A stretch of 48,591 bases of DNA from Nocardia caishijiensis NBRC 108228. Lineage in GTDB: Bacteria > Actinomycetota > Actinomycetes > Mycobacteriales > Mycobacteriaceae. The stretch is from the NCBI RefSeq assembly GCF_001612825.1, contig NZ_BDBE01000045.1, forward strand, positions 1-48,591. Reading direction: 5' to 3'. A model generated the notes under the pieces. The model did no database searches. It was not told the origin of the DNA and saw only the letters and a program-made list of their open reading frames with translations. Within the stretch, counting starts at the first letter, position 1. Each line of letters starts with the position of its first letter. Position numbers and translations under genes: made by a program. Below are positions 7,474-15,874 of the stretch, piece by piece.

Positions 7474-9624
7474 CTATTCGTCGGCCAGGCCGACGGTGTC
7501 GAGCACCCAGGCGTACTCGAACGCGACTTCCTTCCACTTCTCGTAGCGACCGCTCACCCCGCCGTGACCGGCGCTCATCTCGGTCTTCAGCAACACTTCG
7601 CTGTCGCCGGTCTTGGTGGCGCGCAGCTTGGCGACCCACTTGGCCGGTTCCACGTACAGCACGCGGGTGTCGTTGAGGCTGGTGATCGCCAGGATCGGCG
7701 GATAGTCCTTGGCCGCGACGTTCTCGTACGGCGAGTACGACTTCATGTACTCGTAGACGTCCTTGTCCGCCAACGGGTTTCCCCACTCGTCCCATTCGAT
7801 CACCGTCAGCGGCAGCGACGGGTCGAGAATGGAGGTGAGCGGGTCGACGAACGGCACGTTGGCCAGGATGCCCGCGAACAGTTCCGGCGCCAGGTTGGCC
7901 ACCGCGCCCATCAGCAGCCCGCCCGCGCTGCCGCCGTCGGCGATCAACCGGTCCGGTGCGGTGGCGCCCGCGTCGACGAGATGACTTGCGACGGAGACGA
8001 AGTCGGTGAAGGTGTTCATCTTCGACAGCGTCTTGCCCTGCTCGTACCAGAGCCTGCCCATCTCACCGCCGCCGCGCACGTGCGCCACCGCGAACACCAT
8101 GCCGCGATCGAGCAGCGACAGCCGCGACACCGAGAAGGACGGATCGATGCTGGCCTCGTAGGAACCGTAGCCGTAGAGCAGCGTCGGTTTCGGGCCCGCC
8201 GGGAGTCCGCGCCGCTGCACGATCGAGATCGGGATTCGGGTGCCGTCCGAGGCGAGTGCCCAATCACGGTGCTGTTCATAGTCTTCGGCGTTGTAGCCGC
8301 CGAGCACCGGCTGCTCCTTGCGCAGCAGCAGCTCGCCGGTGGCGGGCACGTAGTCGAACACCTGCGTCGGGGTGATGAACGAGGTGACCCCGACCCGCAA
8401 CGTCGGCTGCTCCCATTCCGGGCTGGAACCCGCACCGGCGGAGAACAATTCGAGGCCGAACTCGAGTTCGGTGAGCTCGCCGTAGCCCGCCGGGGTGAGC
8501 GGCCACACCGCGACGCGGGGCAGCGCGTCGCGACGGTAGCCGAGGACCAGGTGGTCGGCGAAGGCGTCGATGTCCTCCAGCCGTACGTCCGCGCGGTGCC
8601 CGATCAGGACGGTCATCCGCGACGGGTCGCTCGCCGGAGCCTCGGCGAGCACGAAGTTCTCCGCCTTCACGCCGTCGACCACGTCGTTGTGCAGGATCAG
8701 GAAGCGGTCCTCACCGCCGATCACCGCGTGCTCGGCCGAGTACTCCACGCCCTCGCGCCGGGGCAGCAGCACCCGGAACTCGCCCTCGGGGTTGTCCGAT
8801 TCCAGCACCCAGCCCTCGGTGGTGATCTTGGAACCGAGCCAGATCATCAGGTACTTCTCGGAGCGGGTCGCGCCGACGCTCACCCAGTAGCGCTCGTCGG
8901 GCTCGTGGAACACCGTCACGTCCTCGCCCGCGGCGGTTCCGACGCGGTGGCGCCAGACCGTGTCGGGGCGCCAGGACTCGTCGACGGTCTGATAGAAGAT
9001 GTGCGTGCCGTCCAACGACCACGTGGCCCCGGGCGCCACCCCGGCGATCTCGTCGGCCAGCAGTTCACCGGTGCGCAGGTCCTTGATGCGCAGGGTGTAG
9101 CGCTCGTCGCCGGTGCTGTCGACCGAGTAGGCGAGCAGGTTGCCGTCGTGGCTCAGTGAGAACGCGCCGAGGGAGAAGAAGTCGAGCCCTTCGGCGAGCA
9201 CATTGCTGTCGAGCAGCACCTGTTCACCGTCGATGGAGGTATCGGCCTCGAGCTGCGGCGGCGTCCAGGCGTCGATGCCCCCGGCCTGCGCGTCGATCGG
9301 ACAGCGGCAGTGCACGCCGTACTGTTTGCCCTCGAAACTGCGCGAGTAGTACCAGTACTCCCCCAGCCGGGTCGGCACGGACAGGTCCGTTTCCTGGGTC
9401 CGCGCCTTGATCTCGTCGAAGATCTTGTCCCGCAACGGCTGCAGCTGATCCGTGCGCGTCGCGGTGTAGGCGTTCTCGGCCTCCAGGTACGCGATGACCT
9501 CGGGATCTTCCTTGTCCCGCAGCCACTCGTACTCGTCGACGAACGTGTCGCCGTGGTGCACCCGTTCCACGGGCACCTTCTTCGCGATCGGCGCCGACAC
9601 CACCGTCTGATTCTCGCCAGCCAT
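7474..9624 (-). CDS. ptrB: Oligopeptidase B (S9A serine peptidase, PtrB)
   Basis: A 716-residue S9-family peptidase that cleaves oligopeptides after basic residues, normally cytosolic. The N-terminal half forms the seven-bladed propeller and the C-terminal third the alpha/beta-hydrolase domain. The catalytic triad is intact: Ser566 in DGGSAGGLLMG, Asp652 in LNDTRV and His687 in SAGHGG. Length is normal for the family. The N terminus MAGENQTVVSAPIAKKVP starts at ATG 9624. The 127-bp upstream gap to the divergent DUF2330 gene holds the promoters of both. Confidence 0.95.
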   Translation of the reverse strand: MAGENQTVVSAPIAKKVPVERVHHGDTFVDEYEWLRDKEDPEVIAYLEAENAYTATRTDQLQPLRDKIFDEIKARTQETDLSVPTRLGEYWYYSRSFEGKQYGVHCRCPIDAQAGGIDAWTPPQLEADTSIDGEQVLLDSNVLAEGLDFFSLGAFSLSHDGNLLAYSVDSTGDERYTLRIKDLRTGELLADEIAGVAPGATWSLDGTHIFYQTVDESWRPDTVWRHRVGTAAGEDVTVFHEPDERYWVSVGATRSEKYLMIWLGSKITTEGWVLESDNPEGEFRVLLPRREGVEYSAEHAVIGGEDRFLILHNDVVDGVKAENFVLAEAPASDPSRMTVLIGHRADVRLEDIDAFADHLVLGYRRDALPRVAVWPLTPAGYGELTELEFGLELFSAGAGSSPEWEQPTLRVGVTSFITPTQVFDYVPATGELLLRKEQPVLGGYNAEDYEQHRDWALASDGTRIPISIVQRRGLPAGPKPTLLYGYGSYEASIDPSFSVSRLSLLDRGMVFAVAHVRGGGEMGRLWYEQGKTLSKMNTFTDFVSVASHLVDAGATAPDRLIADGGSAGGLLMGAVANLAPELFAGILANVPFVDPLTSILDPSLPLTVIEWDEWGNPLADKDVYEYMKSYSPYENVAAKDYPPILAITSLNDTRVLYVEPAKWVAKLRATKTGDSEVLLKTEMSAGHGGVSGRYEKWKEVAFEYAWVLDTVGLADE

Positions 9625-9751
9625 GGGTCCACCGTAGTCGCCGACCTCGACACCGGCCCGCCAACTCGGCCGTCAGCGGATTCCGGGGGTGCTCGTCGGG
9701 GTGAGTATTTCTGCGGATGGCAGGTCGTGGCGGGGTCCGTAGCCTGCTCGC

Positions 9752-10783
9752 ATGGGGATTCGCGGAGCGGTTCGTTCGCTTGTTGTCGCCGGTGCGGTGC
9801 TGTGCGCCTCCGGTTCGGTCGTGGTCGCGCCTGCCGTGGCGTGCGCGTGCGGCGGGGTGGTGAGCGGCGACGGTTCGGCCCGGGTGGACAGCGAGACCGC
9901 CGTGCTCGGCTGGGACGGGCGACGCGAGACCGTGCTGATGCGCTTGGGAATGCGGTTCGCCGGTGGCGACGCGGCGCTCATCGTGCCGACTCCCACCCCG
10001 GCCACGGTGTCGACCGGAAGTGCGGCCGCGTTCGCCGAGCTGTCGCGGCTCACCGCGCCGGAGGTGGTCACCGAACGCCACTGGTTCGACAGCTCGGACT
10101 ACGAGAGTTCGGGCGCCGCACCGGGTTCCGGCCCGGAGGTGCTCGGCCGAGTACAGCTGGGACCACTCGAGGCGACCACCCTGCGCGGTGGCGACCTCAC
10201 CGGCGTACGGGAATGGTTGTCCGCCAATGGTTATCAGCTACGCCCCGAGGTGAGCGCCACGCTCGACCCGTACCTGCGCGAGGGGTGGTCGTTCGTCGCC
10301 ATGCGTCTGACGAGCACCGATCCGCTCGACGGTGCCCTCGACCCGGTCCGCCTCACCTTCGATTCCGACCGTCTCGTCTACCCGATGCGCATGTCCGCCG
10401 CGGCGACCACCCCGCAGTCGGTCCACCTCTATGTCTTCGGCGACCAGCGCCTCACTCGCACCGACGCCGACACCGAATCCCAGTCCACGATCACCGAATT
10501 CGCCTCGCCGGTGCCCGCGCTCACCGACCCCGACCTCGTCACCCTCGCCGCGGGCAAGACCTACCTGACGGAGCTGTCGATCTCCATCCCCCGACCCGCG
10601 ACCATCACCACCGACTTCACCTTCGCGGTGTCTCCCACCGACGCTCCCGTGCGCGATCGCGTCGTGCGCAAGGAGTATGTCGAGCTCCTCGGTTTCCCCG
10701 CCGGGTACGTCCTGATCACCGTCGCGGCGGCGATCCTGGCCGTCGTCGGCGGCGCACTGCTGCGCCGCCGCTCGGCCCGCTAG
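9752..10783 (+). CDS. DUF2330 exported membrane-anchored protein
   Basis: A 343-residue protein with an N-terminal signal peptide (basic n-region, hydrophobic VVAGAVLCASGSVVVAPAVA, cleavage near ACA). Immediately after it comes the DUF2330 signature CACGGVV, followed by the mature domain that begins SETAVLGWDGRRETVLMRL. A C-terminal hydrophobic helix (YVLITVAAAILAVVGGALL) is followed by Arg residues, giving a type I anchor with the domain outside. The DUF2330 function is unknown; Cys residues after the signal peptide are typical. Its TAG stop shares CTAG (10780-10783) with the convergent esterase. Confidence 0.85.
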   Translation: MGIRGAVRSLVVAGAVLCASGSVVVAPAVACACGGVVSGDGSARVDSETAVLGWDGRRETVLMRLGMRFAGGDAALIVPTPTPATVSTGSAAAFAELSRLTAPEVVTERHWFDSSDYESSGAAPGSGPEVLGRVQLGPLEATTLRGGDLTGVREWLSANGYQLRPEVSATLDPYLREGWSFVAMRLTSTDPLDGALDPVRLTFDSDRLVYPMRMSAAATTPQSVHLYVFGDQRLTRTDADTESQSTITEFASPVPALTDPDLVTLAAGKTYLTELSISIPRPATITTDFTFAVSPTDAPVRDRVVRKEYVELLGFPAGYVLITVAAAILAVVGGALLRRRSAR

Positions 10784-11739
10784 GCCCCGAGCGCGGGCCC
10801 GATGGTCGGCCAGGAGTGGTGCAGGGCGTCCTGCCAGTAGCCCCAGGAGTGGGTGCCGACGGGGTGGTAGTCGATCTCGGCGCCGATGCCCGCGGCGGCG
10901 AGACGCTGACCGAAGGCGGCCATGCAGCCGTTGACGCCGACCTCGATGGGCCCGCCGAGCACGATGTTCTCCGGCAACTGCGGCTTGAGCTGGGCTTCGT
11001 AGGGGCCGGGGATGCCGGTCCCGGTCGACATGTAGAGCGCCTTGCCGCGCAGGTTGTCGAGCAGCTGAGCCGGGTCGTGCGCCGCCCATTCCTGGCTGCC
11101 CGGCGCGCCCCACATGTTGAGTGGATTGCCACCGCGATTGGTGATGGAGAACATCATCGCGCCCGCGGCCATGCCCATGTCCGGGCACGCGCTGTACCCG
11201 GCGACGGCCCGGTACAGGCCGGGGTTGCGGGCGGCGAGGATGTAGGCCGCGTTGCCACCCATCGACAGGCCGCCGATGGCGTTCACGCCGTTGCCGTCGA
11301 AGCGGGCGTCGATCAGGCCGGGCAGTTCACGGGTGAGGAACGTTTCCCACTTGTACCGGCCGAAGCGCGGGTCGTCGACGATCCAGTCGGTGTAGTAGCT
11401 GGCCTGCCCACCCATCGGCAGCACCACGTTCACGTGCTTGCCGCGGAAGAACGCCTCGGCGTCGGTGGCATTGGTCCAGGTGCTCTGGCCGATGCCCGGA
11501 TCCAGGCCGTCGAGCAGGTAGTAGGTGCCACGCGCGCCGCCACCCGCCGGGTGCAGGACCTGCAGTTCGATATTGCGCCCCATCGCGGGCGAGGTGACGG
11601 TGATCGCGGTGCGGTTCGGGGTGAGCGCGCGCTCTCCGACGATGTCCGCGGCCGCGGCGGGTGCGGGTTGTAGAACTCCCGGACCGATGAACGCTATGGC
11701 GAATGCCAGCACTGAAGCAGCAACACCTGTACGACGCAC
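10780..11739 (-). CDS. Exported antigen-85-like esterase / mycolyltransferase-family protein
   Basis: A 319-residue secreted alpha/beta hydrolase of the antigen 85 esterase family. The signal peptide (VRRTGVAASVLAFAIAFIG) ends in APAAAA. The nucleophile is Ser159 in GLSMGG and the catalytic His is His297 in GTHSWGYW; the Trp-containing strand (GQASYYTDW) is typical of corynebacterial mycolyltransferases. I choose GTG at 11739 because GGAGGG lies 6 bases upstream and because translation from the more distal start at 11787 would add 16 unlikely residues before the signal peptide. Either trehalose mycolyl transfer or a general ester hydrolase role is possible; from memory the mycobacterial counterpart beside purB was described as an esterase. 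Confidence 0.88.
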   Translation of the reverse strand: MRRTGVAASVLAFAIAFIGPGVLQPAPAAAADIVGERALTPNRTAITVTSPAMGRNIELQVLHPAGGGARGTYYLLDGLDPGIGQSTWTNATDAEAFFRGKHVNVVLPMGGQASYYTDWIVDDPRFGRYKWETFLTRELPGLIDARFDGNGVNAIGGLSMGGNAAYILAARNPGLYRAVAGYSACPDMGMAAGAMMFSITNRGGNPLNMWGAPGSQEWAAHDPAQLLDNLRGKALYMSTGTGIPGPYEAQLKPQLPENIVLGGPIEVGVNGCMAAFGQRLAAAGIGAEIDYHPVGTHSWGYWQDALHHSWPTIGPALGA

Positions 11740-11876
11740 GATCCACCCTCCATAACCGCATGCCAATGACAGTCCAAAGTAACCCACCGATGAACGTCAA
11801 GGAAGCATTCGGCGATTTGGGCGTTTCTTCAGCAAACTTTCCGGTATGGGATGACCGCTTCGTCCGAAATTGCAGT

Positions 11877-12299
11877 TCAGCGGGTGAGTGCGCCCCGAAT
11901 CGACCCCGCGAGATAGTCCAGATCAGCGCGGGCGGGCGAGGTGGGTCGTGCGCGCAGCCCGAAGCCGTCTCCCGGCGTACGCGGAATGACGTGCAGGTGC
12001 ACGTGGAAGACTTCCTGCCCGGCCGTGACCCCGTCGGCGAGAAAGAAATTCACCCCGTCGGCGGCGACCTCGCTGTCACGCAGAGCCGCCGCGATCCGCT
12101 GACCCACCTGAAAGAGCTTGCCGCCCAACGCCGGATCGAGTTCGGCAAGACTCGTCGCCGCGACCTTCGGCACCACGAGTACATGCCCTGGCGTCACGGG
12201 CCGAATGTCCATGAACGCGAGCACATCATCGTCCTCGTACACCCTGGAAGCGGGCGCCCGACCGGCGACGATATCGGCGAAGATCGTGTAGGGATTCAT
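11877..12299 (-). CDS. HIT-family nucleotide-binding hydrolase
   Basis: A 140-residue histidine-triad protein. It starts MNPYTIFADIVAG at ATG 12299, as usual for the family, and carries the triad HVHLHVIPR that hydrolyses nucleotide phosphoramidates or dinucleotides. The strand PVTPGHVLVVPK precedes it. A longer in-frame reading upstream is Arg-rich and does not resemble the family. It lies 80 bp downstream of purB in the same direction and may be co-transcribed with it. A second HIT protein of similar size is encoded at 20839. Confidence 0.93.
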   Translation of the reverse strand: MNPYTIFADIVAGRAPASRVYEDDDVLAFMDIRPVTPGHVLVVPKVAATSLAELDPALGGKLFQVGQRIAAALRDSEVAADGVNFFLADGVTAGQEVFHVHLHVIPRTPGDGFGLRARPTSPARADLDYLAGSIRGALTR

Positions 12300-12378
12300 T
12301 CGCGCACGGTATCGAAAACGCGCAAGAGCCCGCCACCGCCGCCGCAGGGCGGGCAGTGGCGGGCTCACGCGCACGGCT

Positions 12379-13806
12379 CTACAGAATCGGCGAGGGCGTG
12401 TACCGCGCGGCGTCCGGGTTGGCCTCGACCAGCTTCTGCACCTGGGCGATCACCTCCGACACCTGATCGGTGGCGGCGCCGATGAACGCGGACTTGTCGG
12501 CCAGCGCGGCGTCGAGCCCGGCGCGATCGAGCGGCATCCGGTCGTCGGCGGCGAGACGGTCGAGCAGATCGGGTTCGCGCCCCTGCTCACGCATGGCGAG
12601 CGCGACGGCGACCGCGTGCTCCTTGATGACCTCGTGCGCGGTCTCGCGGCCGACCCCGGCGCGCACCGCCGCCATCAGGATGCGAGTGGTGGCCAGGAAC
12701 GGCAGGTACCGGTCGAGCTCGCGCGAGACGACCGCCGGGTAGGCGCCGAACTCGGCGAGCACGGTCAGGAAGGTCTCCATCTGCCCGTCGATGGCGAAGA
12801 AGGCATCGGGCAGCGCGACGCGACGCACCACCGAGCAGAACACGTCACCCTCGTTCCACTGCGCGCCCGCCAGCTCCGCGGCCATCGAGCCGTAACCGCG
12901 CAGCACCACCTGCAGACCGTTCACCCGCTCACAGGACCGGGTGTTCATCTTGTGCGGCATGGCCGAGGAACCGACCTGACCCGGCTGGAACCCCTCGGTG
13001 ACCAGCTCGTGGCCCGCCATCAGACGGATCGTGTGCGCGAACGACGACGGCCCGGCACCCAGCTGCACCAGCGCCGAGAGCACGTCGTGGTCGAGCGAGC
13101 GCGGGTACACCTGGCCCACGCTGGTGAAGACGTTCTTGAAGCCGAGGTGCGTGGCCACCTGCTGTTCGAGGGCGGCGAGCTTGCCCGCGTCACCGTCGAG
13201 CAGGTCGAGCATGTCCTGGGCGGTGCCCATCGGGCCCTTGATGCCGCGCAGCGGGTAGCGGTCGATCAGTTCGCGCAGCCGGGTCAGCGCGACGAGCACC
13301 TCGTCGGCGGCCGAGGCGAAGCGCTTGCCGAGGGTGGTGGCCTGCGCGGCGACATTGTGCGAGCGACCCGCCATCACCAGCGCCTGGTATTCGGCCGCCC
13401 GCTCACCGAGCCGCGCGGCGATGGCGACACCATGGTCGTAGACGTGCTCGAGCGAGAGCCGGATCTGCAACTGCTCCACGTTCTCGGTGAGGTCGCGGCT
13501 GGTCATGCCCTTGTGCACGTGCTCGTGCCCGGCCAGCGCGTTGAACTCCTCGATGCGCGCCTTCACATCGTGGCGGGTGACCCGCTCGCGTTCGGCGATG
13601 GAGGCCAGGTCCACGTGCTCGATGACCCGCTCGTAGTCCTCGACCACCCCGGCGGGAACGTCGATCCCTAGCTGCGACTGGGCGCGCAGCACCTCGAGCC
13701 ACAGCTTGCGCTCGAGCACGATCTTGTTCTCGGGCGACCAGAGCGCGACGAGCTCCGGGCTGGCGTATCGGGTGGCGAGGACATTCGGGACGAGGCTCAC
13801 GAGCAC
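12379..13806 (-). CDS. purB: Adenylosuccinate lyase
   Basis: A 475-residue fumarase/aspartase-superfamily lyase that cleaves SAICAR and adenylosuccinate in purine synthesis. The signature GSSAMPHKMNTRSCE, which forms the flexible catalytic loop, is intact, and so are HDVKARIEEF and the substrate-binding MTSRDLTENVEQLQ. It aligns closely with the mycobacterial PurB that I recall, including VPNVLATRYAS at the N terminus and YTPSPIL at the C terminus. Two GTG starts are possible (13806 and 13800). The first directly follows the stop of the upstream TetR gene, suggesting a TetR-purB-HIT transcription unit. Confidence 0.97.
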   Translation of the reverse strand: MLVSLVPNVLATRYASPELVALWSPENKIVLERKLWLEVLRAQSQLGIDVPAGVVEDYERVIEHVDLASIAERERVTRHDVKARIEEFNALAGHEHVHKGMTSRDLTENVEQLQIRLSLEHVYDHGVAIAARLGERAAEYQALVMAGRSHNVAAQATTLGKRFASAADEVLVALTRLRELIDRYPLRGIKGPMGTAQDMLDLLDGDAGKLAALEQQVATHLGFKNVFTSVGQVYPRSLDHDVLSALVQLGAGPSSFAHTIRLMAGHELVTEGFQPGQVGSSAMPHKMNTRSCERVNGLQVVLRGYGSMAAELAGAQWNEGDVFCSVVRRVALPDAFFAIDGQMETFLTVLAEFGAYPAVVSRELDRYLPFLATTRILMAAVRAGVGRETAHEVIKEHAVAVALAMREQGREPDLLDRLAADDRMPLDRAGLDAALADKSAFIGAATDQVSEVIAQVQKLVEANPDAARYTPSPIL

Positions 13807-14460
13807 TCAGTCTAGTTGCCTGACCCGTTCGCCCTGCTGGGGCATCATGTTGGGCACCACGGGCGGGGCGACGATGTCGATCATCTCGAGCAATCCGGCT
13901 CGGGCGGGGCGGCGCGGTTCGGGGTGTCCCTCGATCAGCGCGGCGACGACGGCACCGTCGACGACGGCGACGAGCCTGCGTAACTGCTCGGGGCGCACCA
14001 CCCGGTCGGAGCGGCGCAACACGTCGGCGAGCAGGTCTTCGAGCTGGGTGCGTAGTCGCAGCTGCACCTCGCGTAGCTCGGGGTGCCGCGCGGAGGCGAC
14101 CGACCGTTCGTAGCGGGCGATCAGTTGCCCACGGGCGTCCAGGTCGCTGTCGTCGGGGCCGACCAACAGGTCGAGCACCAGGTCGACCGTCGCCTCGGTA
14201 CCGCGTCGGCGGTGGCTCACATCGCCGACGCGGCGGCGCATCGCGTCGAGCTCGCGGGCGCCGCTGAACTCGACGGCGCTGGCGATCAGATCTTCCAGGG
14301 AGGCGAAGTAGTACGTGGTGGACGCGAGGGGAAGATCGGCTCTCGAGGCCACCGAACGATGTCGCACGGCGTCGAAGCCGCCTTCGAGCAACAGTTCAGC
14401 CGCCGCCGCCACCAGAGCCTGGCGACGTCGTTCGCCTTTCGGAGTCGTCGCGGTGGTCAC
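13807..14460 (-). CDS. TetR-family transcriptional regulator
   Basis: A 217-residue regulator with an N-terminal TetR helix-turn-helix (residues 10-56: RRRQALVAAAAELLLEGGFDAVRHRSVA, then ADLPLASTTYYFASLEDL). The C-terminal two-thirds forms a ligand and dimer domain with no recognisable ligand signature. The start is GTG at 14460. Its stop directly abuts the purB start, so purB is either its operon partner or is served by a promoter inside this gene. The 111 bp upstream should hold its own operator. A TetR-like gene near purB also occurs in mycobacteria, from memory. Confidence 0.88.
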   Translation of the reverse strand: MTTATTPKGERRRQALVAAAAELLLEGGFDAVRHRSVASRADLPLASTTYYFASLEDLIASAVEFSGARELDAMRRRVGDVSHRRRGTEATVDLVLDLLVGPDDSDLDARGQLIARYERSVASARHPELREVQLRLRTQLEDLLADVLRRSDRVVRPEQLRRLVAVVDGAVVAALIEGHPEPRRPARAGLLEMIDIVAPPVVPNMMPQQGERVRQLD

Positions 14461-14571
14461 CGTGCCATCGTGCCAGTCATCATCAGTTCAACCGTGCGCA
14501 ATCGTCATCGGGGAAAGCTGGGAATTCGGGATATCTGAGTTTTACCGCATCCCGGCACCGATGTGTTCGTA

Positions 14572-15747
14572 CTAGGGAAAGTTGTTGTGCGACATCACGG
14601 TTGACAACCGGTCCAGCGCTGCGGAAATGTCGTTTGTGGCGCCTGCGAAGGAAAAGCGAATCGTGCGAAGACCGCGCTCGGTATCGAAGTCGAGACCCGG
14701 TGCCACGGCCACTCCCGTTTCGGCGAGAACCCGCGCGCACCACTCCAGTGAATTACTGGTCAAATGACCGATATCGGCATAGGCGTAGAAGGCGCCATCG
14801 GCCGGTGCCAGATCGGTGATGCCGAGCGCGGGCAAACCCTCGAGCAGTAGGGCCCGATTGGTCGCGTACCGACGCACGTGCCCGTCGAGTTCCTCCTTGG
14901 CCTCGGGACCGAAGGCGTGCACCGCCGCGTACTGCGAGATCGCGGGCGGACATACGGTCATGTTCGACGCCAGCCGCTGCAACGCGGGACGCAGGTGGGC
15001 GGGCGCGAGCATCCAGCCCAGTCGCCACCCGGTCATCGAGAAGTACTTCGACACCGAGCCGATCACCACCGCGTCCCGGGAGAATTCCCACGCCGAGGAG
15101 GTCGGTGTGCTCGCGCCCGCGTAGGTTATGCCGTGGTAGATCTCGTCGGAGATCAGCAGGGTGCCGTGCGTTTCGCACCAGCGGGCGATGGCCGCCAGCT
15201 CCGCCGGGTCGATCATCGTTCCGGTCGGATTCGCCGGGCTCGCCAGCACCAGTCCGGCGGGTGGTTCCGCGAGCGCCTCCAGCATCGCAACGGTCGGCTG
15301 GAAACGGGTCTGCGGTCCGCAGTCGAGTTCGACGACCCGGCAGCCGAGGGCGGTGAGTGTGTTGCGGTAGGCCGGGTAGCCGGGCCGGGCGACCACCACG
15401 GTGTCACCCACGTCGAAGGCGGCGAGGAAGATCAGCGTGAACGCGCCCGACGACCCGGTGGTCACCACCACCTCGTCGGGGTGCACATCGTAGCCGTAGG
15501 TCTCGCTGTGATGGCCCGCGATCGCCTCGCGCAGCGGCAGGATCCCGAACGTCTCGGTGTAGCCGAGCAGCTCGTGATCGATCGCCGCCCGTGTCGCCCG
15601 CAACACCGGAGCGGGCGCCTGCGTGGACGGCTGGCCCGCCGCCAATACCAGCACATCACCGTGTGACCTGGCCCGTTCGGCGGCCGCCTTCCAGACATCC
15701 ATCACGTAGAAGGGCGGGATGGTCGATCGTAGCGATTCTCTGGACAC
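14572..15747 (-). CDS. PLP-dependent class I/II aminotransferase
   Basis: A 391-residue fold-type I aminotransferase. Lys234 in GSVSKYFSMTGWRLGW forms the Schiff base with PLP. Other family marks are SPANPTGT (PLP/substrate Asn), ISDEIYHGITY (Asp and Tyr contacting PLP), YTETFGILPLREAIA and the C-terminal RFSFAG Arg that binds the substrate carboxylate. This resembles the aspartate/alanine aminotransferase AspC-like subgroup; the donor amino acid cannot be fixed. The start is GTG at 15747 (SRESLRSTIPPF). The gene is divergent from the M23 peptidase. Confidence 0.88.
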   Translation of the reverse strand: MSRESLRSTIPPFYVMDVWKAAAERARSHGDVLVLAAGQPSTQAPAPVLRATRAAIDHELLGYTETFGILPLREAIAGHHSETYGYDVHPDEVVVTTGSSGAFTLIFLAAFDVGDTVVVARPGYPAYRNTLTALGCRVVELDCGPQTRFQPTVAMLEALAEPPAGLVLASPANPTGTMIDPAELAAIARWCETHGTLLISDEIYHGITYAGASTPTSSAWEFSRDAVVIGSVSKYFSMTGWRLGWMLAPAHLRPALQRLASNMTVCPPAISQYAAVHAFGPEAKEELDGHVRRYATNRALLLEGLPALGITDLAPADGAFYAYADIGHLTSNSLEWCARVLAETGVAVAPGLDFDTERGLRTIRFSFAGATNDISAALDRLSTVMSHNNFP

Positions 15748-15874
15748 CCGAGAGACGGTAGATCACCCGATCGCGCGCCTGCGCGGATATGGTCGGCACA
15801 ATGGCTCCGACAGCGAGTACGCAGGCACCGACGCCCCGGTCAGTGGGGCGCCGGGCAGGGTCGTGGGGGGCGGT

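Noticed and set aside
9310..11673. A 787-codon plus-strand open frame across ptrB, DUF2330 and the esterase gene
   Set aside because: It is a GC-driven shadow: Arg-, Gly- and Ala-rich translation without domains, antisense to or out of frame with three recognisable genes.
11740..11787. Longer N terminus for the antigen-85-like esterase
   Set aside because: GTG 11739 has GGAGGG at proper spacing and gives a normal signal peptide; the extension would precede it with 16 residues.
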